Shown here piece after piece: positions 53,361 to 60,713 of a stretch of 60,713 nucleotides of DNA (position 1 is the first letter of the stretch; each line of letters begins with the position of its first letter). A program made the position numbers and the translations under genes. Where the stretch lies: the NCBI GenBank assembly GCA_022648325.1, contig JALCMG010000013.1:1-60713 (forward strand), read 5' to 3'. A model generated the notes under the pieces. The model was not told where the DNA came from, made no database searches, and saw only the letters and a list, made by a program, of their open reading frames with translations. This stretch comes from Olsenella sp. Its GTDB lineage: Bacteria; Actinomycetota; Coriobacteriia; Coriobacteriales; Atopobiaceae.

Positions 53361-54922
53361 TCACCTCCGTTTGTCTGCGTCGCGTTCGTGCCTGCGTTTG
53401 CGGAGTCCGCACCGGAATCTGTACCAGACTCGCTTGTCTGGGTGCTATCGTCCGGCGCAGCCTCGCCAGTTGGGTTGCCCTCGGCTGTGACCTCGGCGGC
53501 CTTCTCGGCCGCTTTGGTCTTCTCGGCGTCTATCTGCATGCGATAGGACTCAACGGTAGAGAGAGCCTCCTGCTCGCTGTTAACGTGGATGCCACCGTTC
53601 TGGAGCTGCGAGGCTACGTTTGTGGGGAGGTCGCTTACCTCAATGGCGGTCGTCTGGACCAGGTCGGACAGGGATATGCCGAGAATATCTCCGTCAATTC
53701 CCTGGTAGATGCCCACGGTATTCCCGTCTACGCCCAGGTACCACTCGTTTTTCGCAAAGAGGAGCATGCCTCCAAGGACAACGGCCGCAAGAACCACCAT
53801 TGCCAAGACAATACGGAGCGCAAATCCCACCGAATGCTTGCGCGCAGCTGCGGCAACGCCGTCGTTGAGGATGTCAACCACGATGACGGTCACATTGTCG
53901 GCACCACCGGCGGTAAGCGCGGCAGAGACCAAGTTGTCGGCCGCCTGCTGGGGCGTGGCGCTCGAGATTGCAAGCGACTCTATCTCGCTGTCGGGAATCA
54001 TGCTGGAAAGGCCATCCGAGCAGAGAATGACGCGGTCGCCATTGGTCGCTTCGATCGAGAAGTGGTCGGCATACATGTCTGGGTCCGAACCCAGAGCGCG
54101 CGTGATGATAGAGCGCGAGGGGTGCACGCGGGCCTCGTCGGCGGTTATCTGACCAGCGTCGACGAGCTCTTCCACATAAGAGTGGTCGCGCGTCACGCGC
54201 ACCAGGGTGCCTGCGTGAAGGAGGTAGATGCGAGAATCCCCGACGTGCGCAACGGCCATGCGGTTCCCGTCGATGAGCGCGGCGGAGGCGGTGCAGCCCA
54301 TCCCGGGCTTGCCGCGTCCCTCTTCGGCACCTTTGATGACGGCAAGGTTGGCGGCCTCGATGGCCGCTCCCAGCAGGGTGTCATCTGCGGTTGCCGGGGC
54401 CTTCTCGCCAATGGTCTCGACAGCGATGGAGCTTGCCACCTCGCCGGCAGCATGGCCACCCATGCCGTCGCACACCGCGAAGCAGGGAGTGCGGATGAGG
54501 AACGAGTCCTCGTTGTGGCTTCTCACAAGGCCCACGTCGGAACGTGCGCCCCAGGAGATGAATGCGTTCTTGCCGCAGGTGGCATCTGCGCCGGCGCGGC
54601 CTTCCACGGGTATGGTTGCCCGTCCGGGAGCGTTGACGGGCTCCTGCGGCTGGGCTGTGTCCTCCGGTGCCGCCGGCTCCTCATGAACGCCATCCGGAGT
54701 CGTGGACGCGGGCTGTCCCTCTGGGGCAGGGGCAGGTGCAGCGTGCTTGGGCTGCGTAGCGAGAGTTGGCTCCTCGGCAGCCGGCGCAGGCTGATCCACG
54801 GCAGCGTGAACGGCCTGATCGGTGGCGGCATGCTTGTCTACCGTCTCCGCCGGGGGGACGTCAGGCACGACTTCCTCGAGAGGCGCGTCCTTGAGCGGCA
54901 TCTGTTGGTTCTCGGCGGCCAT
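53357..54922 (-). CDS. PP2C-family Ser/Thr protein phosphatase (PstP type) with long N-terminal extension
   Basis: The 521-residue protein has a Pro/Ala-rich low-complexity front (about 1-125) and then a PP2C catalytic domain: [46 protein letters not shown], with the metal-binding Asp residues present. One transmembrane helix (about 367-390) follows, then a predicted extracellular tail that is Ser/Thr/Asp-rich. It should reverse phosphorylation by the two kinases of the operon. Its ATG shares one base with the fhaB stop (TAATG), giving tight coupling. The extended N-terminus is unusual for PstP, which begins at the catalytic domain. Confidence 0.93.
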   Translation of the reverse strand: MAAENQQMPLKDAPLEEVVPDVPPAETVDKHAATDQAVHAAVDQPAPAAEEPTLATQPKHAAPAPAPEGQPASTTPDGVHEEPAAPEDTAQPQEPVNAPGRATIPVEGRAGADATCGKNAFISWGARSDVGLVRSHNEDSFLIRTPCFAVCDGMGGHAAGEVASSIAVETIGEKAPATADDTLLGAAIEAANLAVIKGAEEGRGKPGMGCTASAALIDGNRMAVAHVGDSRIYLLHAGTLVRVTRDHSYVEELVDAGQITADEARVHPSRSIITRALGSDPDMYADHFSIEATNGDRVILCSDGLSSMIPDSEIESLAISSATPQQAADNLVSAALTAGGADNVTVIVVDILNDGVAAAARKHSVGFALRIVLAMVVLAAVVLGGMLLFAKNEWYLGVDGNTVGIYQGIDGDILGISLSDLVQTTAIEVSDLPTNVASQLQNGGIHVNSEQEALSTVESYRMQIDAEKTKAAEKAAEVTAEGNPTGEAAPDDSTQTSESGTDSGADSANAGTNATQTNGGE

Positions 54923-55335
54923 TATTGGCGGCTCACTCGCATGATGGTGTCGCCTACCTGCACCTCGTCACCGTCGCGAAGGGTTACGGGCTGGTCGATG
55001 ATGTGGCCATTGACCATGGTCCCGTTGGTGGAGCCCAGATCCTCGAGCACAAGGGCGGGACCCTGGATGGTAAAGCGGGCGTGCGTCGCCGAGACATACG
55101 GCTCGTCAATCACAATGTCAGACGAGGGCGAGCGTCCCACAATCACGGGACCCAGAACGTCAACGTGCAGGCCGCGCATCGCTCGCGAGCCCTTCTCGAC
55201 GTCCACGCACCAGATGGCGGTGTCCCTGCGCTGCCCGCGCACCAGGCCCACGCCGGCGCGCATGGCGGCAAAAAGGAATACGTAGAGAAGGACTACGAGG
55301 ATGATCCGTCCGGCAAAGAGGATTAGGTCAATCAT
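54922..55335 (-). CDS. Membrane-anchored FHA-domain protein (FhaB/FipA-like)
   Basis: The 137-residue protein has an N-terminal transmembrane helix (MIDLILFAGRIILVVLLYVFL) and a C-terminal FHA domain that recognises phosphothreonine: VIVGRSPSSDIVIDEPYVSATHARF and DLGSTNGTMVNG, with the expected Arg, Ser and Asn residues. In mycobacteria the equivalent FipA/FhaB links kinases to the division machinery. It lies between fhaA (3-bp gap) and the phosphatase gene (TAATG overlap). Confidence 0.92.
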   Translation of the reverse strand: MIDLILFAGRIILVVLLYVFLFAAMRAGVGLVRGQRRDTAIWCVDVEKGSRAMRGLHVDVLGPVIVGRSPSSDIVIDEPYVSATHARFTIQGPALVLEDLGSTNGTMVNGHIIDQPVTLRDGDEVQVGDTIMRVSRQ

Positions 55336-55338
55336 GGC

Positions 55339-56535
55339 CTAGCTCTCCCTGAACTCGAGGTTCACGAGACCCACGGTGATGAGGTCCCCGTCGCGAAGGA
55401 CGCACTCGTCCACGTCGATATCGTTGACGAGCGTGCCGTTGGTGGAGTTGAGGTCCACGATGTGCCAGTTGCTCCCGTCATACGAAAGCTCTGCATGGCG
55501 ACGAGAGACGTTGGGATCACGCAGGTAGATGCCGCACTGTGAGCGCTCTCGGCCAATGAGGCACGAGGGTGCCTGGGCGGCGTAGGTGCGGCCACTCTGG
55601 CGATCGATGAGCATGCAGGTTGCCACACGTGGGGCAGCGGCAGCGGCTTGGGCAGGCGCGGCGGGCGCGGGGATGTTGCGGCGACGGGTGTTGGGCACCT
55701 GGGGCGCGGGTTGCTGCTGCGGGGAAGGCGTAGGAACGCTGCCTGGCTGCGGCGTAGCGGCCATGGCGGCCTGGGCCTGCTCCTGGACGGCTTGGGCCAC
55801 GGGCTGCACTATCGGTTGAGAGCTGGGAATGGCAGGGTTCACAACGGGTACGGCAACGGGGGGCACAACCTGGGATGGGCCTGCATCAACGTAGGGCACC
55901 GGCATTGGTGTCGAAGAGGAGGGCGAGGCCACTGCGGGGATTACGCCGCCTGCGGGCTCGACGTAGTCCATGGGCATTACGTCCAGGCCGGCGTCGGTGC
56001 CGCTGGGGATGGGCTGCGGAGAGGGAACGGGCGCCATGGGCTGCGGAATTTGGTTAAGGTGGCTCGCGCTTGGGCGACGGCGCGGCTTGCCCATGGCCGC
56101 CGCACCGCCTACGCTGGAGTTGCCACCAAGAAAAGCGCGCTCCTCCTCGCGAAGACGCGTGAGGGTCTGCTCGTTGACGTTCTCGGCATCGACGTAGAAC
56201 TTCCCCGACTTAAGAGATTCGTCAACCATAAAGCGCACAAGCGGCCTGCCCACAAGGGCATAGCCCTTCTTGTTGGCGGACGCGGTGATGAACTCACCAA
56301 GCTCGTAGTCAATCTTCTCGTAGAGCGGCCGCATCAGAGAGTCGTCCGCGGCGGAGACCAGCACGGTGTAGAGCGCAGGGGCGGTATCTACGCCGTCGAT
56401 ACGGTACGTCTCGCTCTCCATCTTGCGCGCGGCATGCCTTGCAAGCTTTTTGAACGAGAACGGCTCTGCATAGCCCTGTAGGGCAGACTCGAAGACCGAG
56501 CTTATACGGCCTTCGAAATCACTGAGAAAGCTCAT
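55339..56535 (-). CDS. FHA-domain protein with N-terminal DUF3662 (FhaA-like)
   Basis: The 398-residue protein has an N-terminal DUF3662/FhaA-type domain (about 1-125: MSFLSDFEGRISSVFESALQGYAEPFSFKKLARHAARKMESE). A long Pro/Gln/Ala/Val-rich linker (about 150-300) follows. The C-terminal FHA domain has CLIGRERSQCGIYLRDPNVSRRHAEL and DLNSTNGTLVND. FhaA of mycobacteria binds kinase-phosphorylated partners and influences peptidoglycan synthesis. The start overlaps the end of the first kinase gene by 17 bp; the FhaB gene begins 3 bp after its stop. Confidence 0.93.
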   Translation of the reverse strand: MSFLSDFEGRISSVFESALQGYAEPFSFKKLARHAARKMESETYRIDGVDTAPALYTVLVSAADDSLMRPLYEKIDYELGEFITASANKKGYALVGRPLVRFMVDESLKSGKFYVDAENVNEQTLTRLREEERAFLGGNSSVGGAAAMGKPRRRPSASHLNQIPQPMAPVPSPQPIPSGTDAGLDVMPMDYVEPAGGVIPAVASPSSSTPMPVPYVDAGPSQVVPPVAVPVVNPAIPSSQPIVQPVAQAVQEQAQAAMAATPQPGSVPTPSPQQQPAPQVPNTRRRNIPAPAAPAQAAAAAPRVATCMLIDRQSGRTYAAQAPSCLIGRERSQCGIYLRDPNVSRRHAELSYDGSNWHIVDLNSTNGTLVNDIDVDECVLRDGDLITVGLVNLEFRES

Positions 56536-58306
56536 CTGAGTCCTCGCCTTCCTGGCCCTCGTCCAGAGGACCTCTCAGGACGGTTTCTACACACAAAAAC
56601 ACACTCAAGAATACAGCAAGCCCACAGCCCTCCAACATCTGGCCAAACCAATACCCGCTAGATTCCACTCTGCAGGCTAGAAGCCAAAACAAGGTAATGG
56701 TGACGGCCCCCACGATCTGGCCCACGATGCCAGAGGCAACGCTTCCCCTCATCGCAATGGCGGAGGCCAAGAGTGCCGAGACTGCGCAGCCGGATACGAC
56801 AACCCACGTGGCGGGGCTCGTGAGCAGGGGAATCAGTGTTGCCGCCGTTGCCTGGGCAGAGAAGCCCCCCGTAACGGCAGCCCCAGTGAGGAGCGAGAGA
56901 AGCGCGCCTGTGACACCCGTGGCGGCGGCGGGCAGCGGGTCCATGCCGTAACCGGCAAGGGCAACGCCTGCGGCAGGCGAGTTGAGGCAGGCTGGAGCCA
57001 GAACGGCTGCGGTGGAGACGCGGTCTGTGTGGCCACAGGAAACCCACCATACCGCAAGACCTGCTGCGGTTATGAGTGCCAGCGGGAACGACGCGGCCGT
57101 CACGTGTGCCGTGGCGAGCGCCACCACGAGGGCAACGCCTGCGATGGCGGAGCCAATAGGTGGCCATGCGGCGCACGCCGCAGCAGAGACCAGGGCCCCT
57201 ATCAGCGCAAACTCGTTTGTCGTACCGGGGATTGCCGGGAGGATGGAATTGATGGCAAAGAAGGTGCACACGGCAGACGCTGCCCGCTCGAGCACTGGAG
57301 CCAGCCAGGGCAGGCGCACGTGGGCGGGAAGCTCGGAAGGCTTGGCGGCAAGCGAGGGGTCGTCATTCTCGGACTGGTCGACCAGCTCGCAGAGAGACTC
57401 GGCACCCTCTGCCCCGTCACCAAGCTCGGGCAGAATGGCCCGTGCAAGCTCCTTTACGGATGAGGTCCGCTCGGCGGCAGTGGGAGTCATGGCATGGAGG
57501 AGCGCCGTCTCGACTTCGGGGGCAATGCCGGGGTCGAGCTTCGAGAGCGGTGGCTTGGGACCGCGAATGATTGCGTCAAGAGAGCCCTTGGGTGTGACGG
57601 AGGCAAATGGGCTTCTCCCCGTAAGGGCCTGCCAGGTCACCACGGCAAGAGAGAAGACGTCCGTTCGCTCGTCCACGAGAAGGCCTTGTATCTGCTCGGG
57701 CGGCATGTAGCCCACGGTGCCGCCCCGTGCGTCGCCGTATCCGGCCGCCGAGGCGAGCGTGGCCATGCCAAAGTCGGCAAGCTTCACGGTGCCCTGGCGG
57801 TCAATCATGATGTTCGTTGGTTTGATGTCCAGGTGAAGCACACCATTTTCGTGGGCGTAGGTGAGCGCGGCCGCGACCGAGCGCACAACGTGGGCGCACT
57901 CCTCGTGCGTGAGAACGCCGTCCTCCACGCGGGCTAGCAGCTCGGCCAGGTTAAGGCCGTCGACGTACTCCATGACCAGGTACGCATAGGTGCCATCGGT
58001 CTCAAAATCGTAGACCGTCACGATGTTGGGGTGGGCGAGAAGGCATGCCGTTCGCGCCTCTGCCAGGGCTTCCTCTGCCGTAGAGGTAGGGATGCCGCTG
58101 GGGTCCTGGGTGGCAAGCAGCGGAATGCGCTTGATGGCAACTCGCCGCTGCAGGCGGGTGTCCCAGCAGGTACACACGGTCCCAAAGCCACCCGCCCCGC
58201 GCCGTGCGAGCACGCGGTAGCGCCCAAGGAGCGTCTCCTCGGGTATGGCACGCGCACCCGGCTTGACAGGCCGCGCTGCGCTCTGTGTGGGGTTGGTGCT
58301 GCCCAC
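56519..58306 (-). CDS. Ser/Thr protein kinase with non-RD catalytic loop and polytopic membrane domain
   Basis: The 595-residue protein starts at GTG 58306 with GAGGAG upstream. Its kinase domain has RYRVLARRGAGGFGTV, catalytic Lys (VAIKRI), a catalytic loop HLDIKPTN and ADFGMA. The Arg that usually precedes the catalytic Asp (HRD) is Leu, making it a non-RD kinase; the Asp, Lys and Asn are kept, so activity is plausible. After about residue 330 it has several hydrophobic helices (for example AIAGVALVVALATAHV, AGVALAGYG, WVVVSGCAVSALLASAIA) instead of PASTA domains. It leads the six-gene envelope operon and overlaps fhaA by 17 bp. The ligand is unknown. Confidence 0.88.
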   Translation of the reverse strand: MGSTNPTQSAARPVKPGARAIPEETLLGRYRVLARRGAGGFGTVCTCWDTRLQRRVAIKRIPLLATQDPSGIPTSTAEEALAEARTACLLAHPNIVTVYDFETDGTYAYLVMEYVDGLNLAELLARVEDGVLTHEECAHVVRSVAAALTYAHENGVLHLDIKPTNIMIDRQGTVKLADFGMATLASAAGYGDARGGTVGYMPPEQIQGLLVDERTDVFSLAVVTWQALTGRSPFASVTPKGSLDAIIRGPKPPLSKLDPGIAPEVETALLHAMTPTAAERTSSVKELARAILPELGDGAEGAESLCELVDQSENDDPSLAAKPSELPAHVRLPWLAPVLERAASAVCTFFAINSILPAIPGTTNEFALIGALVSAAACAAWPPIGSAIAGVALVVALATAHVTAASFPLALITAAGLAVWWVSCGHTDRVSTAAVLAPACLNSPAAGVALAGYGMDPLPAAATGVTGALLSLLTGAAVTGGFSAQATAATLIPLLTSPATWVVVSGCAVSALLASAIAMRGSVASGIVGQIVGAVTITLFWLLACRVESSGYWFGQMLEGCGLAVFLSVFLCVETVLRGPLDEGQEGEDSDELSQ

Positions 58307-58497
58307 GGCAACTCCTCGTTGTGCGTTTGTGGCTTCGTTTTTCTGGCCGTGATGAACACATTTTACCTAAACGGGTTGGCAGGAGCTTCCGAGGCGTCCG
58401 GAATGTGACGTATGGTTGTCTCGAAGCCGTTTTAGCTCAGACTTTTGCCAAACTTCTGTTGGCATTTACTGTTGGATGCTGTAATATATCCCAGCAC

Positions 58498-58584
58498 GCG
58501 GGCGTGGCGGAATTGGCAGACGCGTACGGTTCAGGTCCGTATGAGAGCAATCTCATGAAGGTTCAAGTCCTTTCGCCCGCACCA
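58498..58584 (+). tRNA. tRNA-Leu (CAG)
   Basis: Class II tRNA of 87 nt with acceptor GCGGGCG / CGCCCGC, anticodon arm TACGG-TTCAGGT-CCGTA (anticodon CAG), a variable arm (TGAGAGCAATCTCA), T loop TTCAAGT, discriminator A and encoded CCA. Confidence 0.95.
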
Positions 58585-58593
58585 TGAATTGTC

Positions 58594-58634
58594 AGAGCGC
58601 CTTCGCTGGGTTCCAGCGGAGGCGCTCTCCTTTA
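58594..58634 (+). terminator. Terminator after tRNA-Leu
   Basis: AGAGCGCCT-CGCTGG and CCAGCG-AGGCGCTCT pair around GTT with small internal mismatches, then CCTTT. It lies 10 bp after the tRNA. Confidence 0.75.
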
Positions 58635-58655
58635 TGCTCGCCTGGCGCAACACGG

Positions 58656-58841
58656 AAATGCGCACTCCGGCGAATTAATGCCGCCGGAGCAAGGATTTTG
58701 TACGCACTTGCTGCCAAAATGCGCCTTCCGGAGACAAAATGTCGCCGGAGAGCCCCTTTTGTACGCACTTGCTGCCAAAATGCGCCTTCCGGCGGCGAAA
58801 TGACGCCTGAGCAGGGATTCTCGCGCGTATCTCGCAGAAAA
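58656..58841. repeat. 61-bp-period tandem repeat in the tRNA-Leu/serS spacer
   Basis: The landmark AAAATGCG-type block recurs at 58656, 58717, 58778 and, degraded, at 58838, exactly 61 bp apart. Copies 2 and 3 share TTTTGTACGCACTTGCTGCC followed by AAAATGCGCCTTCCGG. Each unit holds a short GC-rich inverted repeat around its middle. 61 is not a multiple of 3, so the repeat cannot encode a repeated peptide. I read it as a non-coding repeat element. Confidence 0.75.
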
Positions 58842-58872
58842 GCGGCACTGTCGCTTGCTGCGCCAGTGCCGC
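58836..58872 (-). terminator. Terminator of the small acidic membrane protein gene
   Basis: GCGGCACTG (58842-58850) and CAGTGCCGC (58864-58872) form a 9-bp stem. On the minus strand it is followed by TTTTCTGC. It lies 24 bp beyond the stop of the leftward gene. Confidence 0.7.
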
Positions 58873-58895
58873 CACGCTCTTCTCGACCTTGTGGG

Positions 58896-59096
58896 CTACT
58901 TGTCGGCGTCCTCGTCCTCATCGTCGTCATCGCCAAAGAGGTCCCAGTCGTCGTCGGACTTCTCATGATTGTAGTACTGCTTGCGCGTGCGGCGCTCAAG
59001 GATGAACGAGATGAGCAGGCATACCAGCATGCCGCCAATCACGAGGCACACCACACCGGTCTTGTCGGTGAAAAGCCAGGTGAAGAAGTCCTCCAT
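58896..59096 (-). CDS. Small membrane protein with acidic tail
   Basis: The 66-residue protein starts [22 protein letters not shown], continues as one transmembrane helix ([19 protein letters not shown]), then a basic anchor ERRTRKQYY and a strongly acidic tail ([19 protein letters not shown]). GGGAGG lies 8 bp before ATG 59096. Long frames extending further upstream of this ATG are non-coding. I do not know the family. Topology with the basic-then-acidic end inside the cell is inferred from the positive-inside rule. Confidence 0.75.
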   Translation of the reverse strand: MEDFFTWLFTDKTGVVCLVIGGMLVCLLISFILERRTRKQYYNHEKSDDDWDLFGDDDDEDEDADK

Positions 59097-59241
59097 ACGT
59101 AAGCCTCCCGGGCTTTGGGCCCGCAAGGGGCCAACGGATACCGCACAAGTATATACTTGGAGCGCCGTCGGGCCGCAGCTGTGGCTTTGGCGCCAGACCT
59201 CACTGCGAGGTATCGTCGCACATAAGCAAGGGAGTTCACGC
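59097..59241. promoter_or_regulatory. Divergent promoter region with a 14-bp palindrome
   Basis: Between the leftward small gene and serS lies CAAGTATATACTTG (59146-59159), a perfect palindrome that contains TATACT-like -10 sequences on both strands. TTGGCG (59187) with TATCGT (59211) is a weak alternative for serS. No T-box leader is visible. Confidence 0.4.
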
Positions 59242-60528
59242 ATGCTCGACATCAAGTTCGTGCGAGAGAATCCTGACCTCGTCGACAAGTCATGCGCATC
59301 TCGCCAGAACGCGCACTGGGATCGCGAGCGCTTCTTCGAGCTTGACGAGGAGCGCCGCTCGGTCATCGCCGAGGTGGAGCAGCTGCAGGCGGACCGCAAC
59401 GCCATCTCCAAGCAGGTGGGCCAGCTCATGCGCGAGGGCAAGAAGGACGAGGCCGAGGCCGCAAAGGCCAAGGTCGCGGCCAGCAAGGACCGCATCGCCG
59501 AGCTCAGCGACAAGCGCACCAAGGTCGAGAAGGACCTGTTCGACCTTGTCGCCGCAATCCCCAACATCCCGCACGAGTCCGTGCCGTATGGCGTCGACGA
59601 CTCCGATAACCCCGAGGTTCGTCGCTGGGGCGAGCCCACGAAGTTTGACTTCGAGCCCAAGGCGCACTGGGACCTTGGCCCCTCCACGAGCATGATCGAC
59701 TTCGAGCGTGGCATCAAGCTCGCCGGCACCCGCTTCTACCTTCTTGGTGGCGCTGGCGCCCTCATGGAGCGAGCCCTCATCAACTTCTTCATCGACACCC
59801 ACGTGAAGGCAGGCTTTACCGAGTGGTGGCCGCCTGTCATCACCAACTACGACTCCCTCTTTGGCACGGGCCAGCTGCCCAAGTTCGACGAGGACCTCTA
59901 TCACGTGAGCGGCGGCATGTACCTCATTCCCACGGCTGAGGTCATGCTCACCAACATCCACAGGGATGAGATTCTCGACGGTGACAAGCTGCCGCTCTGG
60001 TACACCGCGTTCACCCCGTGCTTTCGCGAGGAGGCGGGCTCTGCCGGCCGTGACACTCGTGGCATCATTCGCGTGCACGAGTTCGACAAGGTCGAGATGG
60101 TCAAGTTTGCCAAGCCCGAGGACTCCATGAACCAGCTCGAGAGCATGGTCGCCGAGGCGGAGAGGTGCCTTCAGCTCCTTGGCCTGCCGTACCACGTGGT
60201 CACCCTCTGCACCGGCGACATTGGCTTCTCTGCCACCAAGTGCTACGACCTCGAGGTCTGGCTGCCCAGCTACAACAACTACAAGGAGATCTCCTCCTGC
60301 TCCAACTGCTGGGACTTCCAGGCCCGCCGCGCGAACATCCGCTACAAGGACCCTGCGGAGTTCAAGGGTACGCGCCTGGTGCACACCCTCAACGGCTCCG
60401 GCCTTGCGGTTGGCCGCACCATGGCGGCAATCATGGAGAACTACCAGAACGCCGATGGCTCCATTACGGTGCCCGAGGTCCTGCGTCCCTACATGCGCGA
60501 CATGGAGGTCATCAAGCCTCTCGCATGA
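59242..60528 (+). CDS. serS: Seryl-tRNA synthetase
   Basis: SerRS charges tRNA-Ser. The 428-residue protein starts [18 protein letters not shown]. The N-terminal arm is a long coiled coil (about 30-100, rich in Ala/Glu/Lys) that contacts the tRNA. The class II core has motif 2 [21 protein letters not shown] and motif 3 [16 protein letters not shown], plus the serine-binding TAEV. GGGAG lies 9 bp before ATG 59242; the 87 codons upstream in frame are not conserved and cover the small divergent gene. It is followed at once by a palindrome that overlaps its stop codon. Confidence 0.96.
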   Translation: MLDIKFVRENPDLVDKSCASRQNAHWDRERFFELDEERRSVIAEVEQLQADRNAISKQVGQLMREGKKDEAEAAKAKVAASKDRIAELSDKRTKVEKDLFDLVAAIPNIPHESVPYGVDDSDNPEVRRWGEPTKFDFEPKAHWDLGPSTSMIDFERGIKLAGTRFYLLGGAGALMERALINFFIDTHVKAGFTEWWPPVITNYDSLFGTGQLPKFDEDLYHVSGGMYLIPTAEVMLTNIHRDEILDGDKLPLWYTAFTPCFREEAGSAGRDTRGIIRVHEFDKVEMVKFAKPEDSMNQLESMVAEAERCLQLLGLPYHVVTLCTGDIGFSATKCYDLEVWLPSYNNYKEISSCSNCWDFQARRANIRYKDPAEFKGTRLVHTLNGSGLAVGRTMAAIMENYQNADGSITVPEVLRPYMRDMEVIKPLA

Positions 60529-60553
60529 GACAAAGGGACAGTCCCTTTGTCTC
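60527..60553. repeat. 27-bp palindrome overlapping the serS stop
   Basis: GAGACAAAGGGAC (60527-60539), a central A, then GTCCCTTTGTCTC (60541-60553) form a perfect palindrome. It begins within the serS stop codon. It may act as a first transcription stop, but it has no T-tract of its own. Confidence 0.8.
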
Positions 60554-60557
60554 GTTA

Positions 60558-60590
60558 GGGGTGTCGACCGGTGGCGGCACCCCCCGTTTT
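60558..60590 (+). terminator. Second hairpin after serS
   Basis: GGGGTGTC / GGCACCCC forms an 8-bp stem (one T-G pair) followed by CCGTTTT. It lies just after the 27-bp palindrome and is the likelier true terminator of serS. Confidence 0.65.
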
Positions 60591-60594
60591 GTGG

Positions 60595-60713
60595 CTAGGA
60601 GTTTTGCTGTGAGCTCTGCCAGCCGCGGACCATGTTGGCGATGGCATCGACGGCGGCGCGCCTCATGGCGGAGAAGGCGCTCGGCCGCGCGGGGCTCCAG
60701 TCCACGGGATTTG
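60595..60713 (-). CDS. 3' end of an unidentified leftward gene (partial)
   Basis: One minus-strand frame is open from the window edge to a TAG at 60595-60597, giving 38 residues ending SAFSAMRRAAVDAIANMVRGWQ and SSQQNS. The amphipathic, coherent composition looks like a true C-terminus, and it lies convergent to serS with terminators between. The other frames are shorter or rich in Arg. I cannot name the product from this piece. Confidence 0.4.
   Translation of the reverse strand, partial: NPVDWSPARPSAFSAMRRAAVDAIANMVRGWQSSQQNS

Noticed and set aside
58656..58841. 61-bp repeats considered as a CRISPR array
   Set aside because: Whole units repeat, including the would-be spacers, and no cas gene is present.
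59097..59241. T-box or other aminoacyl-tRNA leader before serS
   Set aside because: The leader is short and lacks a T-box sequence, specifier stem or terminator.

Overview
The window is a replication-origin segment of a GC-rich actinobacterial chromosome, most likely of class Coriobacteriia (Atopobiaceae/Olsenella-like). This placement is inferred from gene order and protein style, not from a search. Supporting signs are recF-dnaN-dnaA / oriC / rpmH-rnpA-yidD-yidC-jag-rsmG-parA-parB in one block, an actinobacterial Ser/Thr kinase-FHA-PP2C-SEDS/PBP envelope operon, a paired WYL-regulator locus (PafB/PafC type), a Tat lipoprotein, and a very large SpaA-repeat LPXTG-type surface protein.

Layout. 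1-5480: the origin. recF (partial), dnaN and dnaA read leftward; a GHKL-ATPase/winged-helix protein sits inside the origin, and clusters of unusual DnaA-box-like sequences lie in three intergenic gaps. The dnaA-dnaN gap has an architecture like the basal unwinding system (box, GC-rich patch, DnaA-trios, AT-rich tract). 5480-11460: rpmH-rnpA-yidD-yidC-jag, rsmG, then a 905-bp AT-rich gap carrying a regularly spaced parS array, parA, parB and a small membrane protein. 11500-21510: rlmN, ddl, a DnaQ-DinG exonuclease-helicase, a WYL regulator pair, and a large membrane protein resembling a catalytically degraded M28 peptidase. 21529-26460: a 1344-residue cell-wall adhesin with a papain-like head, a small Cys-rich protein and tRNA-Gly. 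26536-34340: M29 aminopeptidase, tRNA-Lys, argG, argH, a decayed gene remnant, a membrane protein and purB.

34396-36980 is a type II restriction-modification pair (HTH-bearing C5 methyltransferase divergent from a SinI-like endonuclease) wedged against a TSCPD-domain gene. 37030-42530: Tat lipoprotein, OmpR-type response regulator and sensor kinase, purC, a membrane protein and tRNA-Arg. 42779-48240 is a second accessory patch: an AlbA/Schlafen-type protein, a DUF4143 ATPase preceded by four 23-bp-phased repeats, and a Sau3AI-like restriction-modification pair. 48391-58306 is a leftward operon: a kinase with a non-RD catalytic loop, FhaA, FhaB, PP2C phosphatase, a single-polypeptide SEDS glycosyltransferase-class B PBP fusion, and a PASTA kinase. 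It probably couples phosphorylation to peptidoglycan synthesis. 58498-60713: tRNA-Leu, a 61-bp-period intergenic repeat, a small acidic-tailed membrane protein, serS, and the 3' end of one more leftward gene.

The most interesting signals are the apparently co-diverged DnaA recognition helix and DnaA boxes, the GHKL/wHTH protein inside the origin, the roughly 100-bp-phased parS array, and the SEDS-PBP fusion.
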